Shown piece after piece: positions 45,138 to 54,614 of a stretch of DNA of 64,000 nucleotides. Origin of the DNA: Nodosilinea sp. WJT8-NPBG4 (GTDB taxonomy: Bacteria; Cyanobacteriota; Cyanobacteriia; Phormidesmidales; Phormidesmidaceae); NCBI GenBank assembly GCA_019359285.1, contig JAHHHQ010000061.1, forward strand, positions 1 through 64,000, in the 5' to 3' direction. Under the pieces are notes generated by a model. That model was not told where the DNA came from, ran no database searches, and saw nothing but the letters and a program-made list of their open reading frames with translations. Within the stretch, counting starts at the first letter, position 1. Each line of letters opens with the position of its first letter. A program made the translations under genes and the position numbers.

Positions 45138-46568
45138 CTAGGTAGACTTTGCTTTCGGCCTGAGGGTTTCGGGCAGACAGTCTTGCCGAAGCAGATCCGC
45201 CACGGTTTCTCGGCGAATAATCAGGGCAGCATCGCCGTCGGCCACCAGCACCGCCGCAGGCCGAGGCACCCGATTGTAGTTCGAAGCCATGCTGTAATTG
45301 TAGGCACCCGTGCCCGCAATAGTAACCACATCGCCACTCTTCAGCTCGGGCAGGGCCGCATCCTTAATCAGAATATCGCCAGACTCGCAGTGCTTACCGG
45401 CTAGGGTTACGGTTTCGGCTAGGGGGGCTGTCATGCGGTTGGCTACCAGCGCCCGATACACCGATTGGTAAGTAATTGGGCGGGGGTTGTCGGACATGCC
45501 GCCGTCGATGGCCGCGTAGGTGCGTAGGCCGGGGATCACCTTCTGGCTGCCGACTCGGTAGGCGGTGACACAGGCGGAGCCAATCAGCGATCGCCCTGGT
45601 TCGCACAGCAGCTTGGGCAGAGGAATGTTGTGAGCTGCACAGGCTGTGATCACGCTCTCGCACACGGTCTTTACCCAGGTGTCAATGCTCGGTGGGTCAT
45701 CGCCTTCGGTGTAGCGAATGCCCAGGCCACCGCCCACATCCAGTTCCGTCAGGGTGAGCCCGTAGCGTTGGGCCGTTACCACCCATTGGGCCATGACGCC
45801 CCCCAGGTCGGTGTGGGGATTCAGCTCAAAAATCTGCGAGCCAATGTGGGCATGGACTCCCAAGCACTGGAGCTGGGGCTGGCCCGCGAGGAACTCAAAT
45901 ACCGATTCGATCTGGTCGGGATCGAACCCAAACTTGCTGTCGAGGTGGCCGGTGCGAATGTATTCGTGGGTGTGACACTCAATGCCGGGGGTAACCCGCA
46001 GCAAAATCGGCACGGTTTTACCCGCTTTGGTGGCGATCTCGCCCAGGGTCTTGAGTTCGAGCCAGTTATCGACCACTACCCGACAGCCCACCTCGACCGC
46101 CAGAGTCAGCTCTTCAAACGACTTATTGTTGCCGTGGAAGTAGATGCGCTCAGGATCGGCTCCAGCTCCAGTGGCCGTGACCAGTTCGCCCGCCGACACC
46201 ACGTCAATACCCAGCCCCTCATCGGTGACAATGGCACACACTGCTAGGCAGTTCCAGGCTTTCGACGCGTAGATCACGAGCGCCTCGCCGGGGTAGTAGC
46301 GCTCAAACCCTTGGCGATACTGGCGGCAGGCCGTGCGCAGGGTGTAGTCGTCGAGAATATATAGAGGAGTGCCAAAGCGCTCGACCAAGTCCACCACGTC
46401 GCAGCCGCCGACGCTGAGATGGTCGTCTGGGGTGGTGGTGGCGGTCAGGGGCAACAGCTGCTGGTTGGGGGACAGCGTTCCTTCGGGGTTGACTGGGGGG
46501 AGGTACTGGCGGCTATCGGCGACCGAGGCCGGCAGAGAAGAAGTCGAAACCATAGACGTTGCGCTCAC
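45138..46568 (-). CDS. lysA: Diaminopimelate decarboxylase
   Basis: The 476-residue PLP enzyme of fold type III has the PLP lysine in YASKAWNCLAV (about 100), HGNNKSFEEL, DVGGGLGIRYTEGD, the EPGRSLIG motif and the C-terminal CESGD and AYNYSMASNYNRVPRP. It makes lysine and completes the meso-DAP pathway. Start is GTG 46568; an ATG five codons later (46553) is equally plausible. The first 45 residues look unconserved. Confidence 0.95.
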   Translation of the reverse strand: MSATSMVSTSSLPASVADSRQYLPPVNPEGTLSPNQQLLPLTATTTPDDHLSVGGCDVVDLVERFGTPLYILDDYTLRTACRQYRQGFERYYPGEALVIYASKAWNCLAVCAIVTDEGLGIDVVSAGELVTATGAGADPERIYFHGNNKSFEELTLAVEVGCRVVVDNWLELKTLGEIATKAGKTVPILLRVTPGIECHTHEYIRTGHLDSKFGFDPDQIESVFEFLAGQPQLQCLGVHAHIGSQIFELNPHTDLGGVMAQWVVTAQRYGLTLTELDVGGGLGIRYTEGDDPPSIDTWVKTVCESVITACAAHNIPLPKLLCEPGRSLIGSACVTAYRVGSQKVIPGLRTYAAIDGGMSDNPRPITYQSVYRALVANRMTAPLAETVTLAGKHCESGDILIKDAALPELKSGDVVTIAGTGAYNYSMASNYNRVPRPAAVLVADGDAALIIRRETVADLLRQDCLPETLRPKAKST

Positions 46569-46690
46569 AGAAAAACGTTGTTCGAGGATTGATTTGAGAC
46601 AGCTGTGACCTTGAACTGGCGATCGCCCGACTCAACCAGTCTTTGCCCATTGCGCCCCTGACCCCAACCCCCAGTGTACAATTAAGGGCT

Positions 46691-47410
46691 GTGCCAGTTT
46701 TATTGCCCCAGAAATTAAAAGCCGTAAAGTTGGTGGGCTACCTTTCTTGCCAGGCTCCGTGCCACGACGACATTGCTGCCCTGGTGGCCCTTGACCAGCG
46801 CACCCTGGGGGGGCTGTGGTCAGCGGAGGGCTACGGACGTGAGCTGGATAGCCCCAACAGCTGTCTGCTGATGCTGGTGCATAAACCTCATAGTATCCAG
46901 GAGAATCAGGCCGATCTATCGACAGCGTCGATGGCTGCTCTGAAAACGGCCTCAGGTTCAGAAGATGCTGGACCCAGACCAGTATCAGGCCTAGACCCCA
47001 GTGACGAACCCAATCTCCTTGGTTTGGGCTGCTACTGGGCGATTTTGGATGAGGCCCACATCACGGTGCTGGCGGTCGATCCCCGATATCAGCGGCGGGG
47101 GCTGGGGAAATGGCTGCTGGTGAACCTGCTGACAGATGCCTGCGATCGCGCCCTAACCCGCGCCACCCTGGAAGTGCGCCCCTCCAACAGTCGTGCTTTG
47201 GCTCTCTACGAGAGCTTTGGGTTTGAGACTCTAGGCCGTCGACGTCGTTACTACGCCGACGGCGAGGATGCCCTGATTCTGTGGCGAAAATCCCTCAAAA
47301 CCGCTGAATTTCGCGATCAACTCCAGCAGCAACGCAGTGCGGTAAGTCATCGTCTCGGACGGCAAGGATGGCAGATAACAAACAAAAAATTGCCCCTCAA
47401 CCGAACATAA
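46691..47410 (+). CDS. rimI: Ribosomal protein S18 alanine N-acetyltransferase (RimI-like)
   Basis: A GNAT protein with ITVLAVDPRYQRRGLGKWLL (acetyl-CoA motif A) and ARATLEVRPSNSRALALYESFGFE. From the GTG at 46691 it has 239 residues; a TTG at 46643 is another possible start. An acidic/Ser-rich insert of about 45 residues (roughly 78-120 of this version) splits the GNAT core, and the C terminus extends about 40 residues beyond it. The position between lysA and clpC is conserved in cyanobacteria. RimI acetylates S18; the substrate here is inferred. Confidence 0.8.
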   Translation: MPVLLPQKLKAVKLVGYLSCQAPCHDDIAALVALDQRTLGGLWSAEGYGRELDSPNSCLLMLVHKPHSIQENQADLSTASMAALKTASGSEDAGPRPVSGLDPSDEPNLLGLGCYWAILDEAHITVLAVDPRYQRRGLGKWLLVNLLTDACDRALTRATLEVRPSNSRALALYESFGFETLGRRRRYYADGEDALILWRKSLKTAEFRDQLQQQRSAVSHRLGRQGWQITNKKLPLNRT

Positions 47411-47609
47411 AACCGAACCTTTAAAGTTGAGAAAATTTACATTTTCTACAAACTCAATCTATTGACAGTTGGCGATCCCAACTGATTTCTAAGCCCAAAG
47501 GAGTAGTTAAAGGAAGCGCGGTAAACCGCCTGTTTAGTAGGGCACAACTGACAAAAATCGCTGTGCTAGAATTTGCCTATCCGGCACGCACCAGGTGATT
47601 AATACCATC

Positions 47610-50075
47610 ATGTTTGAACGCTTCACAGAAAAAGCAATCAAGGTCATCATGCTGGCTCAGGAGGAAGCTCGTCGGCTCGGCCACAACTTTGTGGGTACTG
47701 AGCAGATTCTCCTGGGGTTAATTGGAGAAGGCACGGGCGTAGCCGCCAAGGTCTTAAAGTCAATGGGCGTCAACCTCAAGGATGCGCGCATTGAAGTTGA
47801 AAAGATCATTGGTCGTGGCTCCGGCTTTGTGGCCGTTGAAATTCCTTTTACCCCCCGAGCCAAGCGTGTGCTTGAACTCTCCCTGGAAGAGGCTCGTCAG
47901 CTCGGCCACAACTACATTGGCACCGAGCACCTGCTCCTGGGGTTGATCCGCGAAGGCGAGGGGGTCGCGGCCCGCGTTCTCGAAAATCTGGGCGTTGACC
48001 TATCTAAGGTGCGCACTCAGGTGATTCGCATGCTGGGTGAAACGGCAGAGGTGTCTGCCGGAAGCAGTGGTGGGCGCACTAAGACCCCCACTTTGGATGA
48101 ATTTGGCTCTAACCTGACGCAGATGGCCGCCGATGGCAAGCTCGATCCGGTGGTCGGTCGTCAGAAGGAAATTGAGCGCGTCATCCAAATTCTGGGTCGC
48201 CGCACTAAGAACAACCCAGTGCTCATTGGTGAGCCTGGCGTGGGCAAAACTGCGATCGCCGAGGGCTTGGCCCAGCGCATCGGCAACGGTGACGTGCCCG
48301 ATATTCTTGAAGACCGCCGCGTGGTTACCCTCGATATCGGTCTGCTAGTGGCCGGTACTAAGTACCGAGGCGAGTTTGAAGAGCGTCTGAAAAAAATCAT
48401 GGATGAGATCCGCACCGCGGGCAATGTCATCCTGGTGATCGATGAAGTCCACACCCTGATTGGGGCGGGGGCTGCCGAAGGGGCGATCGACGCCGCCAAC
48501 ATCCTAAAGCCTGCCCTAGCGCGGGGTGAGCTCCAGTGCATCGGGGCTACCACCCTAGATGAGTACCGTAAGCACATCGAGCGCGACGCCGCCCTTGAGC
48601 GCCGCTTCCAGCCGGTGATGGTGGGCGAACCCAGCGTGGATGAAACCATCGAAATCCTGCACGGCCTGCGCGATCGCTACGAGCAGCACCACAAGCTAAA
48701 GATCTCCGACGATGCCCTAGAGGCGGCCGCTAAACTGTCGGATCGCTATATCGCCGATCGCTTCCTGCCCGACAAGGCCATCGACCTGATCGACGAGGCT
48801 GGCTCCCGCGTTCGTCTACTCAACTCCCAGCTGCCTCCAGCGGCCAAGGAGCTCGATCGCGAACTGCGCCAAGTGCTCAAGGACAAGGACAACGCTGTGC
48901 GTTCCCAGGACTTTGACAAAGCTGGGGAACTGCGCGATCGCGAGATGGAGATCAAGGCCGAGATCCGGGCGATCGCCCAGAATAAGGTCAACGAAGACGC
49001 TGGCGGTGAAGACATGCCTGTGGTGGGCGAAGAAGACATCGCCCATATCGTCGCCTCCTGGACTGGGGTGCCGGTGAGCAAACTTACCGAATCCGAGTCC
49101 GAGAAGCTACTGCACATGGAAGATACCCTGCACCAGCGGCTGATCGGCCAAGACGAAGCGGTAAGGGCCATTTCCCGAGCCATTCGCCGGGCTCGAGTTG
49201 GCCTTAAAAACCCCAACCGGCCGATCGCCAGCTTTGTGTTCTCTGGCCCCACTGGGGTTGGTAAAACCGAGCTTGCTAAGTCTCTGGCTGCTTACTTCTT
49301 CGGCTCCGAAGACTCCATGATTCGTCTGGATATGTCGGAGTTTATGGAGCGCCACACGGTTTCCAAACTGATTGGCTCGCCTCCGGGCTATGTGGGCTAC
49401 AACGAGGGCGGTCAGCTGACCGAAGCCGTGCGTCGTCGGCCCTACACTGTGGTGCTATTCGACGAAATTGAGAAGGCTCACCCCGATGTCTTCAACATGC
49501 TGCTGCAAATTCTAGAAGACGGCCGCCTGACCGATGCCAAAGGCCGCACGGTCGACTTCAAGAACACCCTGCTGATCATGACTTCCAACATTGGTTCTAA
49601 GGTCATCGAGAAGGGTGGCGGTGGCCTCGGCTTCGAGTTTGAGCAAGACCAGGCCGAGTCGCAGTACAACCGCATTCGCTCCCTGGTGAACGAAGAACTC
49701 AAGCAGTACTTCCGGCCTGAGTTCCTCAACCGCCTTGACGAGATCATCGTCTTCCGTCAGCTCACCAAAGACGAGGTCAAGGAGATCTCCGACATCCTGC
49801 TCAAGGAGGTGTTCGGTCGACTTACCGAGAAGAACATTCACCTCCAGGTCACTGAGCGCTTCAAGGAGCGCCTGGTGGAGGAAGGCTACAACCCCAGCTA
49901 CGGGGCACGGCCGCTGCGTCGAGCGATTATGCGCTTGCTCGAAGACACCCTCGCTGAGGAGATTCTCTCGGGTCGTTTGGGCGATGGCGACACCGCCACC
50001 GTCGATGTGGACGACACCGGCAAGGTCGTTATTCAGTCCGAGCAGCGTCGAGAGCTGATCTCCGCCGAGAGCTAG
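47610..50075 (+). CDS. clpC: ClpC ATPase (Hsp100 chaperone of Clp protease)
   Basis: The 821-residue protein has two N-terminal Clp repeats ([20 protein letters not shown] onward), D1 with [13 protein letters not shown] and [20 protein letters not shown], the UVR motif between D1 and D2 (the stretch with [17 protein letters not shown]), and D2 with [15 protein letters not shown] and the C-terminal ClpP-binding part. It unfolds proteins for ClpP/ClpR. ATG 47610 is preferred over a GTG five codons upstream because ClpC proteins start [10 protein letters not shown] terminator follows. Confidence 0.97.
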   Translation: MFERFTEKAIKVIMLAQEEARRLGHNFVGTEQILLGLIGEGTGVAAKVLKSMGVNLKDARIEVEKIIGRGSGFVAVEIPFTPRAKRVLELSLEEARQLGHNYIGTEHLLLGLIREGEGVAARVLENLGVDLSKVRTQVIRMLGETAEVSAGSSGGRTKTPTLDEFGSNLTQMAADGKLDPVVGRQKEIERVIQILGRRTKNNPVLIGEPGVGKTAIAEGLAQRIGNGDVPDILEDRRVVTLDIGLLVAGTKYRGEFEERLKKIMDEIRTAGNVILVIDEVHTLIGAGAAEGAIDAANILKPALARGELQCIGATTLDEYRKHIERDAALERRFQPVMVGEPSVDETIEILHGLRDRYEQHHKLKISDDALEAAAKLSDRYIADRFLPDKAIDLIDEAGSRVRLLNSQLPPAAKELDRELRQVLKDKDNAVRSQDFDKAGELRDREMEIKAEIRAIAQNKVNEDAGGEDMPVVGEEDIAHIVASWTGVPVSKLTESESEKLLHMEDTLHQRLIGQDEAVRAISRAIRRARVGLKNPNRPIASFVFSGPTGVGKTELAKSLAAYFFGSEDSMIRLDMSEFMERHTVSKLIGSPPGYVGYNEGGQLTEAVRRRPYTVVLFDEIEKAHPDVFNMLLQILEDGRLTDAKGRTVDFKNTLLIMTSNIGSKVIEKGGGGLGFEFEQDQAESQYNRIRSLVNEELKQYFRPEFLNRLDEIIVFRQLTKDEVKEISDILLKEVFGRLTEKNIHLQVTERFKERLVEEGYNPSYGARPLRRAIMRLLEDTLAEEILSGRLGDGDTATVDVDDTGKVVIQSEQRRELISAES

Positions 50076-50101
50076 GCGTTGGTCTAATCATCTGCTGTTG
50101 G

Positions 50102-50136
50102 AAATGCCGTTCTCCTTTGGGGGACGGCATTTTATT
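50102..50136 (+). terminator. Rho-independent terminator after clpC
   Basis: Nine-base arms (50102-50110 and 50124-50132), extended by partial pairing, then TTTATTTCTT, 27 bases after the clpC stop. Confidence 0.8.
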
Positions 50137-50208
50137 TCTTACTTTTAAGGGACATGCGACAGCGGCCCAGAGCCGGTATGCTGACATCACCATTTGACAG
50201 GTTTCACC

Positions 50209-50382
50209 ATGGGCGATACCACCAACTGTGAAAAATTGGCTAGCGTCTTTAACCAGGCCAGCCAGCAGGGCAAAAGTGCCTTTTGTAAAATGCTTTGGGG
50301 TAATCAACCGGAAACCGTGCAGGCGCAGCTTAAACCTCTACTCAGTGCTGAAACTATAGAGGCTTTGCGCGACGAAGATTAG
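50209..50382 (+). CDS. Small conserved protein, unknown
   Basis: A 57-residue ORF from ATG 50209 (open to 50194) beginning MGDTTNCEKLASVFNQA, with two cysteines (CEK and FCKM) and a C-terminal SAETIEALRDED. I recall similar short helical proteins in other cyanobacteria but no function. No clear Shine-Dalgarno. It sits between clpC and rlmD. Confidence 0.55.
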   Translation: MGDTTNCEKLASVFNQASQQGKSAFCKMLWGNQPETVQAQLKPLLSAETIEALRDED

Positions 50383-50600
50383 GTACGAACCCGCTTGTGT
50401 TGACCGGTTTAGGTGAAAGCGTTGGGTTCAGGGTGCTGCCACAAACTTTACTTTCTAGGGCTTAGATCGTTCACCGCCGAGCTCTCCCTCTATTTTCTAG
50501 CTAACGGGTTGGGTTTCTTTAGGTCACGGATCCCCCCATCGGTCGTTTCCCTTGCTACAGTCGATAGGCAGATGAGCACAAGCACAGCAGGAGTACGGCC

Positions 50601-51968
50601 ATGGACCAGTGGCAACAGGGGGAAACCCTTGATCTGGAAATTACTGACCTGAGTAGCAGCGGTGACGGCATTGGCCGCTGGCAGGATCGGGTGGTATTTG
50701 TGCCCGATACCGTACCCGGCGACCTAGTGCGGGCCCGGTTGGTACAGGCCAAGCCAACCTTTGGTCGGGCCAAGGTGCGGCAGTTGCTGACCCCTTCTCC
50801 CGATCGCATTCGAGCAGCCTGCATCGTGGCTGACAAGTGTGGCGGTTGTCAGTGGCAGTCCATCAGCTACCCATCTCAGCTGGCGGCTAAACAGCAGCAG
50901 GTGCTCGATGCCTTTACGCGTCTAGGTGGCTTTGAAAATCCCAAGGTGATGCCGATTTTAGCGTCTGAAGCCCCCCTGGGCTACCGCAACAAGGCGACCT
51001 ACCCCCTGGGGCGATCGCCCGAAGGCCAGGTCAAGGCAGGCTACTTTCGTCAGGGCAGCCACAAGCTGGTCAACCTCAACCAGTGCCCCGTGCAGGACGA
51101 GCGCCTGAACCCTCTACTGGCCGAGATCAAGCGCGACATTCAGGAGCGGGGCTGGTCGATCTATAGCGAGGGCAAGCACCAGGGCAGGCTGCGCCACCTG
51201 TCGCTGCGGGTGGGCCGTCGCACTGGGCAGATGCTGCTAACCCTGGTATCCACAGCGCCTAATCTCAAGGATATAGAATTGCAGGCCCAGGAGTGGCGCG
51301 AGCGTTACCCCGACCTCGTTGGCGTGTGTGTTAACCTCAACCCCGACAAGACCAACGCCATTTTTGGGGCCGAAACCCTAGTAATTGACGGCGTGCCCTA
51401 CATCGAAGAAGTGTTTGCCGGGCTGCGGTTTCGCATTCATGCCACCACGTTCTTTCAGGTCAACACCGAGCAGGCTGAGCAGGTGTTGCAGATTATTCTG
51501 GACGAGCTACAGCTCACCGGCAGTGAAACCATCATCGACGCCTACTGCGGTGTGGGCACCTTGACCCTGCCCCTGGCTCAACAGGCCAAGCGGGTGATGG
51601 GCCTAGAGGTTCAAGGAGAAGCTGTGGCTCAGGGTTTGGCCAACGCGGGGCTCAACGGCATTGACAATGTCGAATTTCGCGCCGGAGATGTTGGGGCACT
51701 GCTGGCTGAGGCGGCCGCTAGTCTGAGCGATCCACTGGATATAGTCGTGCTTGATCCGCCCCGCAAAGGCTGCGATCGCTCCGTGCTCGATGCGCTGATC
51801 GAACTTCGTCCATCCCGCATCGTCTACATGAGCTGTGACCCCGCCACCCTGGCTCGAGACCTCAAAATTCTGCGGGATGAAGGCGGCTATAGCCTGACCA
51901 AGGCCCAACCCGCTGACTTCTTTCCCCAGACCCCCCACGTAGAATGCGTCGCATTTCTGGTAGCGTAA
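50601..51968 (+). CDS. rlmD: 23S rRNA (uracil-C5)-methyltransferase, RumA/RlmD type
   Basis: The 455-residue protein has an N-terminal TRAM domain (about 1-65), a [4Fe-4S] cysteine set C74, C80, C83 and a later NLNQCPV cysteine, and the methyltransferase domain with FFQVNTEQAEQ, DAYCGVGTLTLPLA, VVLDPPRKGCD and the catalytic SCDPATLARD. It methylates C5 of a uracil in 23S rRNA or tRNA; RlmD, RlmCD and TrmA-like forms are hard to separate. GGAG precedes the ATG. Confidence 0.92.
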   Translation: MDQWQQGETLDLEITDLSSSGDGIGRWQDRVVFVPDTVPGDLVRARLVQAKPTFGRAKVRQLLTPSPDRIRAACIVADKCGGCQWQSISYPSQLAAKQQQVLDAFTRLGGFENPKVMPILASEAPLGYRNKATYPLGRSPEGQVKAGYFRQGSHKLVNLNQCPVQDERLNPLLAEIKRDIQERGWSIYSEGKHQGRLRHLSLRVGRRTGQMLLTLVSTAPNLKDIELQAQEWRERYPDLVGVCVNLNPDKTNAIFGAETLVIDGVPYIEEVFAGLRFRIHATTFFQVNTEQAEQVLQIILDELQLTGSETIIDAYCGVGTLTLPLAQQAKRVMGLEVQGEAVAQGLANAGLNGIDNVEFRAGDVGALLAEAAASLSDPLDIVVLDPPRKGCDRSVLDALIELRPSRIVYMSCDPATLARDLKILRDEGGYSLTKAQPADFFPQTPHVECVAFLVA

Positions 51969-52005
51969 AAGCCAGATTGGTTTTACTGCATTTCTCTCAG
52001 CTCCT

Positions 52006-53043
52006 ATGAAGTTCAGCACCATTGCCGACAAAATTCAGATTACCGCCGCCTCTAGTCTGACTGCCAACCCTGGCCACGATCCTGAGATTGCCGGGGTGGC
52101 AGCCGTCGACCAGGCCTCGGTCGGCCTGCTGAGCTACATCGAGGGAGACAAGTTCGCCAACTTTGTCAGTACTACCCAGGCCGACGCCCTGATTTTGCCT
52201 CAGAATCCCGTGTTGCAGGCCAAGGCTACCGAACGCGGCATCGCTTGGCTTAGCACCCCTGACCCGCGCTTGGCCTTTGCCCGGGCCATTGCGCTGTTCT
52301 ATACGCCCTACCAGCCTGCCCCTGGCATTCACCCCACCGCCGTGATTGATCCCACGGCCACCTGTGGTGACAATGTCTCCATCGGGGCCAACGCGGTGAT
52401 TCAAGCTGGAGTCTACTTGGGCGAGGGGGTCTGCGTTCACCCCAACGTGGTGGTCTATCCCCAGGTGCGGGTGGGCGATCGCACTGTGCTTCACGCCAAC
52501 TGCACCATCCATGAGCGCACTCAAATTGGAGCCGACTGCGCCATCCACAGCGGCGCAGTGATCGGGGCCGAGGGGTTTGGCTTTGTGCCCACCCCCCACG
52601 GGTGGGAAAAAATGGAGCAGTCAGGCATTGTCGTCATCGATGACGGCGTGCGGGTGGGCAGCAACTCTACCATCGATCGCCCTGCTGTAGGCACGACTCG
52701 TGTGGGGCGCGGCACCAAGCTCGACAACCTGGTGCATATTGCCCACGGCTGCCAGGTGGGCGAAGGGGTAGTGATGGCGGGTCAGGTGGGCATGGCCGGG
52801 GGCGTTACCATCGGCAATCGGGTGATTTTGGCGGGGCAGGTGGGCATCGCCAACCAGGCCGTGATTGGCGACGGCGCGATCGCCACCGCCCAAGCCGGCG
52901 TCCACGGCGACGTCGCTCCAGGCGAAATCGTTACCGGCTCGCCGGCTCTACCCCACAAAGTCTCTCTCAAAGCCTCAGCGGTGTACCGTCGTCTGCCCGA
53001 AATTTACAAGACAGTTCAGCGTTTGCAAAAGCACTTACCCTAG
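52006..53043 (+). CDS. lpxD: UDP-3-O-acylglucosamine N-acyltransferase
   Basis: The 345-residue protein has the LpxD N-terminal domain (EIAGVAAVDQASVGLLSYI) and a long left-handed beta helix of hexapeptide repeats ending with the active HGDVAPGEIVTGSPALPHK region and GAEGFGFVP with the catalytic histidine in VHIAHGCQVGEGVVMAG. It adds the N-linked acyl chain to lipid A precursors. Downstream by 19 bases lies an uncharacterised gene, possibly co-transcribed. Confidence 0.95.
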   Translation: MKFSTIADKIQITAASSLTANPGHDPEIAGVAAVDQASVGLLSYIEGDKFANFVSTTQADALILPQNPVLQAKATERGIAWLSTPDPRLAFARAIALFYTPYQPAPGIHPTAVIDPTATCGDNVSIGANAVIQAGVYLGEGVCVHPNVVVYPQVRVGDRTVLHANCTIHERTQIGADCAIHSGAVIGAEGFGFVPTPHGWEKMEQSGIVVIDDGVRVGSNSTIDRPAVGTTRVGRGTKLDNLVHIAHGCQVGEGVVMAGQVGMAGGVTIGNRVILAGQVGIANQAVIGDGAIATAQAGVHGDVAPGEIVTGSPALPHKVSLKASAVYRRLPEIYKTVQRLQKHLP

Positions 53044-53062
53044 CTCCCTGTAGCCCTATCCC

Positions 53063-53689
53063 ATGACTCCTGCCTCCCAAGACGACATCCCCGACATTCA
53101 GCAGGAATTGCGCCTCAGCCGCCCATTTACCCTAGCTGACGCCATTGGCCAGGAGGCGGGCAACTTCATGAAAGGGGAATCACCGATTCCGCGGCTCGTG
53201 CAGGCTAGGCATGGCGCCCAGCAAGCGCTGAAAGAATCCCTGGTGGATGGCCCTGGCGCTCTGCACCGAGTGCTGGAGCAGTGGCTAGTGGACGATGAAC
53301 ACCGCCTCAGCCAACACGTGGGGTACCCTGCCGAGGCGGTGAAGGATTTGCTGGCAACGGTGCTGCGATCGCCTGTCACCCTCTACGAACTGGTGCGCCA
53401 AACCGACGTCACTTGGGGCCAGATTTACGATAGCCGCCCCCACTTCCAACAGCCTGGGCAGCCCCCCCACCCCGATGATCAATACACCCACGAGTCAGTA
53501 CGAGAGACGTTGGAGCAATGCCTGTACTGCCTCAACCACCCGCCTGTGACAGAGCTGGAATCAGACTCCGAAGCTGCCCTGCCACAAACGACTGCTCGAA
53601 CAAACTTACGGCTAATCATTAAAAAACCGCTGTTGTGGTTAACAACAGCGGCCAGGAGCATTAGTCTTGTGAAAAATGTCAGACAGTAA
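53063..53689 (+). CDS. Conserved cyanobacterial protein of unknown function
   Basis: A 208-residue soluble protein with conserved-looking blocks FTLADAIGQEAGNFMKGESP and LHRVLEQWLVDDEH. The last 60 residues are less conserved. It follows lpxD by 19 bases. Its end overlaps the convergent lexA stop by 11 bases, and bases 53621-53651 inside it hold the lexA terminator hairpin. Function unknown. Confidence 0.65.
   Translation: MTPASQDDIPDIQQELRLSRPFTLADAIGQEAGNFMKGESPIPRLVQARHGAQQALKESLVDGPGALHRVLEQWLVDDEHRLSQHVGYPAEAVKDLLATVLRSPVTLYELVRQTDVTWGQIYDSRPHFQQPGQPPHPDDQYTHESVRETLEQCLYCLNHPPVTELESDSEAALPQTTARTNLRLIIKKPLLWLTTAARSISLVKNVRQ
53621..53651 (-). terminator. lexA terminator inside a convergent gene
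   Basis: Ten-base arms (53642-53651 and 53627-53636) around five bases, followed on the minus strand by TTTTTT (53626-53621), 28 bases after the lexA stop. It lies wholly inside the coding region of the convergent gene. Confidence 0.85.
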
Positions 53690-54293
53690 AGTCTGGATCG
53701 ATACCGCGCCACACGGCCACTAGCCGACCCTGTACATCTACGAGGTCTGCCGGAAATTCCATAACCGGATACTTGGGGTTGGCGGGTTTGAGATGTACCT
53801 GGTTACCCTCGCGGTGAAATGATTTGAGGGTAGTACCGCTCTCAACTCGAGCTGCCACAATGGTCCCCTCACGAATGCCTTGGGGATCTTTTACTGGACG
53901 CATAATCACCACGTCCCCATCTTGGATCATGGCCTCGATCATGCTGTCTCCAGTAACCTTGAGGGCATAGTCACCAGACTGAATAGGCAACCCGTTGAGA
54001 TCGAGACGCTCAACAGTATCGGTAAACGCTTCGTTGACAAAACCAGCGGCAATGGTGCCGAGAATGGGCACACCACGGACATTATCCCGAACGCGAATGG
54101 TGCGCGCTTTCCCTTCGCTCCACTCAATGTAGCCCTTGTTCTTGAGGTGTTCTAGGCGACTTTGAATGGGTGCGGGGGAACGTAGGTTCATCGCCCGCAT
54201 CATTTGGCGAATGGAGGGGGAGTGCTGATTAGCCCGGATATACTCAACTAGCCAGTCGTAGAGCTCCTGTTGAGCGGTTGTTAAGGATTCCAT
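53679..54293 (-). CDS. lexA: LexA-type transcriptional repressor
   Basis: The 204-residue protein has a winged HTH (about 1-70: QQELYDWLVEYIRANQHSPSIRQMM) and a peptidase S24 domain. All self-cleavage residues are present: the Ala83-Gly84 scissile pair in IAAGFVNEAF, Ser117 in TGDSM and Lys157 in TTLKSF. That contrasts with the Synechocystis LexA, which has lost cleavage residues. So SOS-type control is likely. A consensus LexA box lies upstream at 54326-54339, pointing to autorepression. Confidence 0.95.
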   Translation of the reverse strand: MESLTTAQQELYDWLVEYIRANQHSPSIRQMMRAMNLRSPAPIQSRLEHLKNKGYIEWSEGKARTIRVRDNVRGVPILGTIAAGFVNEAFTDTVERLDLNGLPIQSGDYALKVTGDSMIEAMIQDGDVVIMRPVKDPQGIREGTIVAARVESGTTLKSFHREGNQVHLKPANPKYPVMEFPADLVDVQGRLVAVWRGIDPDFTV

Positions 54294-54325
54294 AGGGGTT
54301 TAGCCACGGCGTCGAATCATGTTAT

Positions 54326-54339
54326 GGAACAAGTGTACC
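54326..54339 (-). promoter_or_regulatory. LexA box upstream of lexA
   Basis: GGTACACTTGTTCC on the minus strand fits the cyanobacterial LexA box RGTACNNNDGTWCB at every position. It lies 33 bases before the lexA ATG. Confidence 0.85.
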
Positions 54340-54524
54340 AACTGGGTGACCATCTGTCTACTCTATCAGTCAACCTTTGGGTAAGTCAGTACTAATACCA
54401 CCCCGATATTAATTATCCCAATTCAATTCAGCTGCTTCCTAAGAGGAACGACTATCTGTTTCCATCGACTCGCCAGTATCTAATTTAGAGTTGGCACGTT
54501 CAGAACAGCGGTCTCCATACCAAT

Positions 54525-54554
54525 AAAAAAGGCTGCCTTTAGGCAGCCTTTTTT
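54525..54554. terminator. Rho-independent terminator after sigA
   Basis: Fourteen-base perfect arms (54525-54538 and 54541-54554) around a two-base loop, bounded by AAAAAA and TTTTTT. It lies 61 bases after the sigA stop and would work in both directions, insulating sigA from lexA. Confidence 0.9.
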
Positions 54555-54614
54555 CAGCGGGTTTCGTTAAGCATCACTAATACTTTAGCCATGGGGCTGA
54601 AGTCTAGGTCAACC

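Noticed and set aside
47436-47455. Possible HLR1 upstream of clpC
   Set aside because: Only one octamer (TTTACATT) fits; the second matches about five of eight bases.
47461-47490. TTGACA with a small palindrome upstream of clpC
   Set aside because: The -35 match has no good -10 at the right distance, so neither promoter nor operator is supported.
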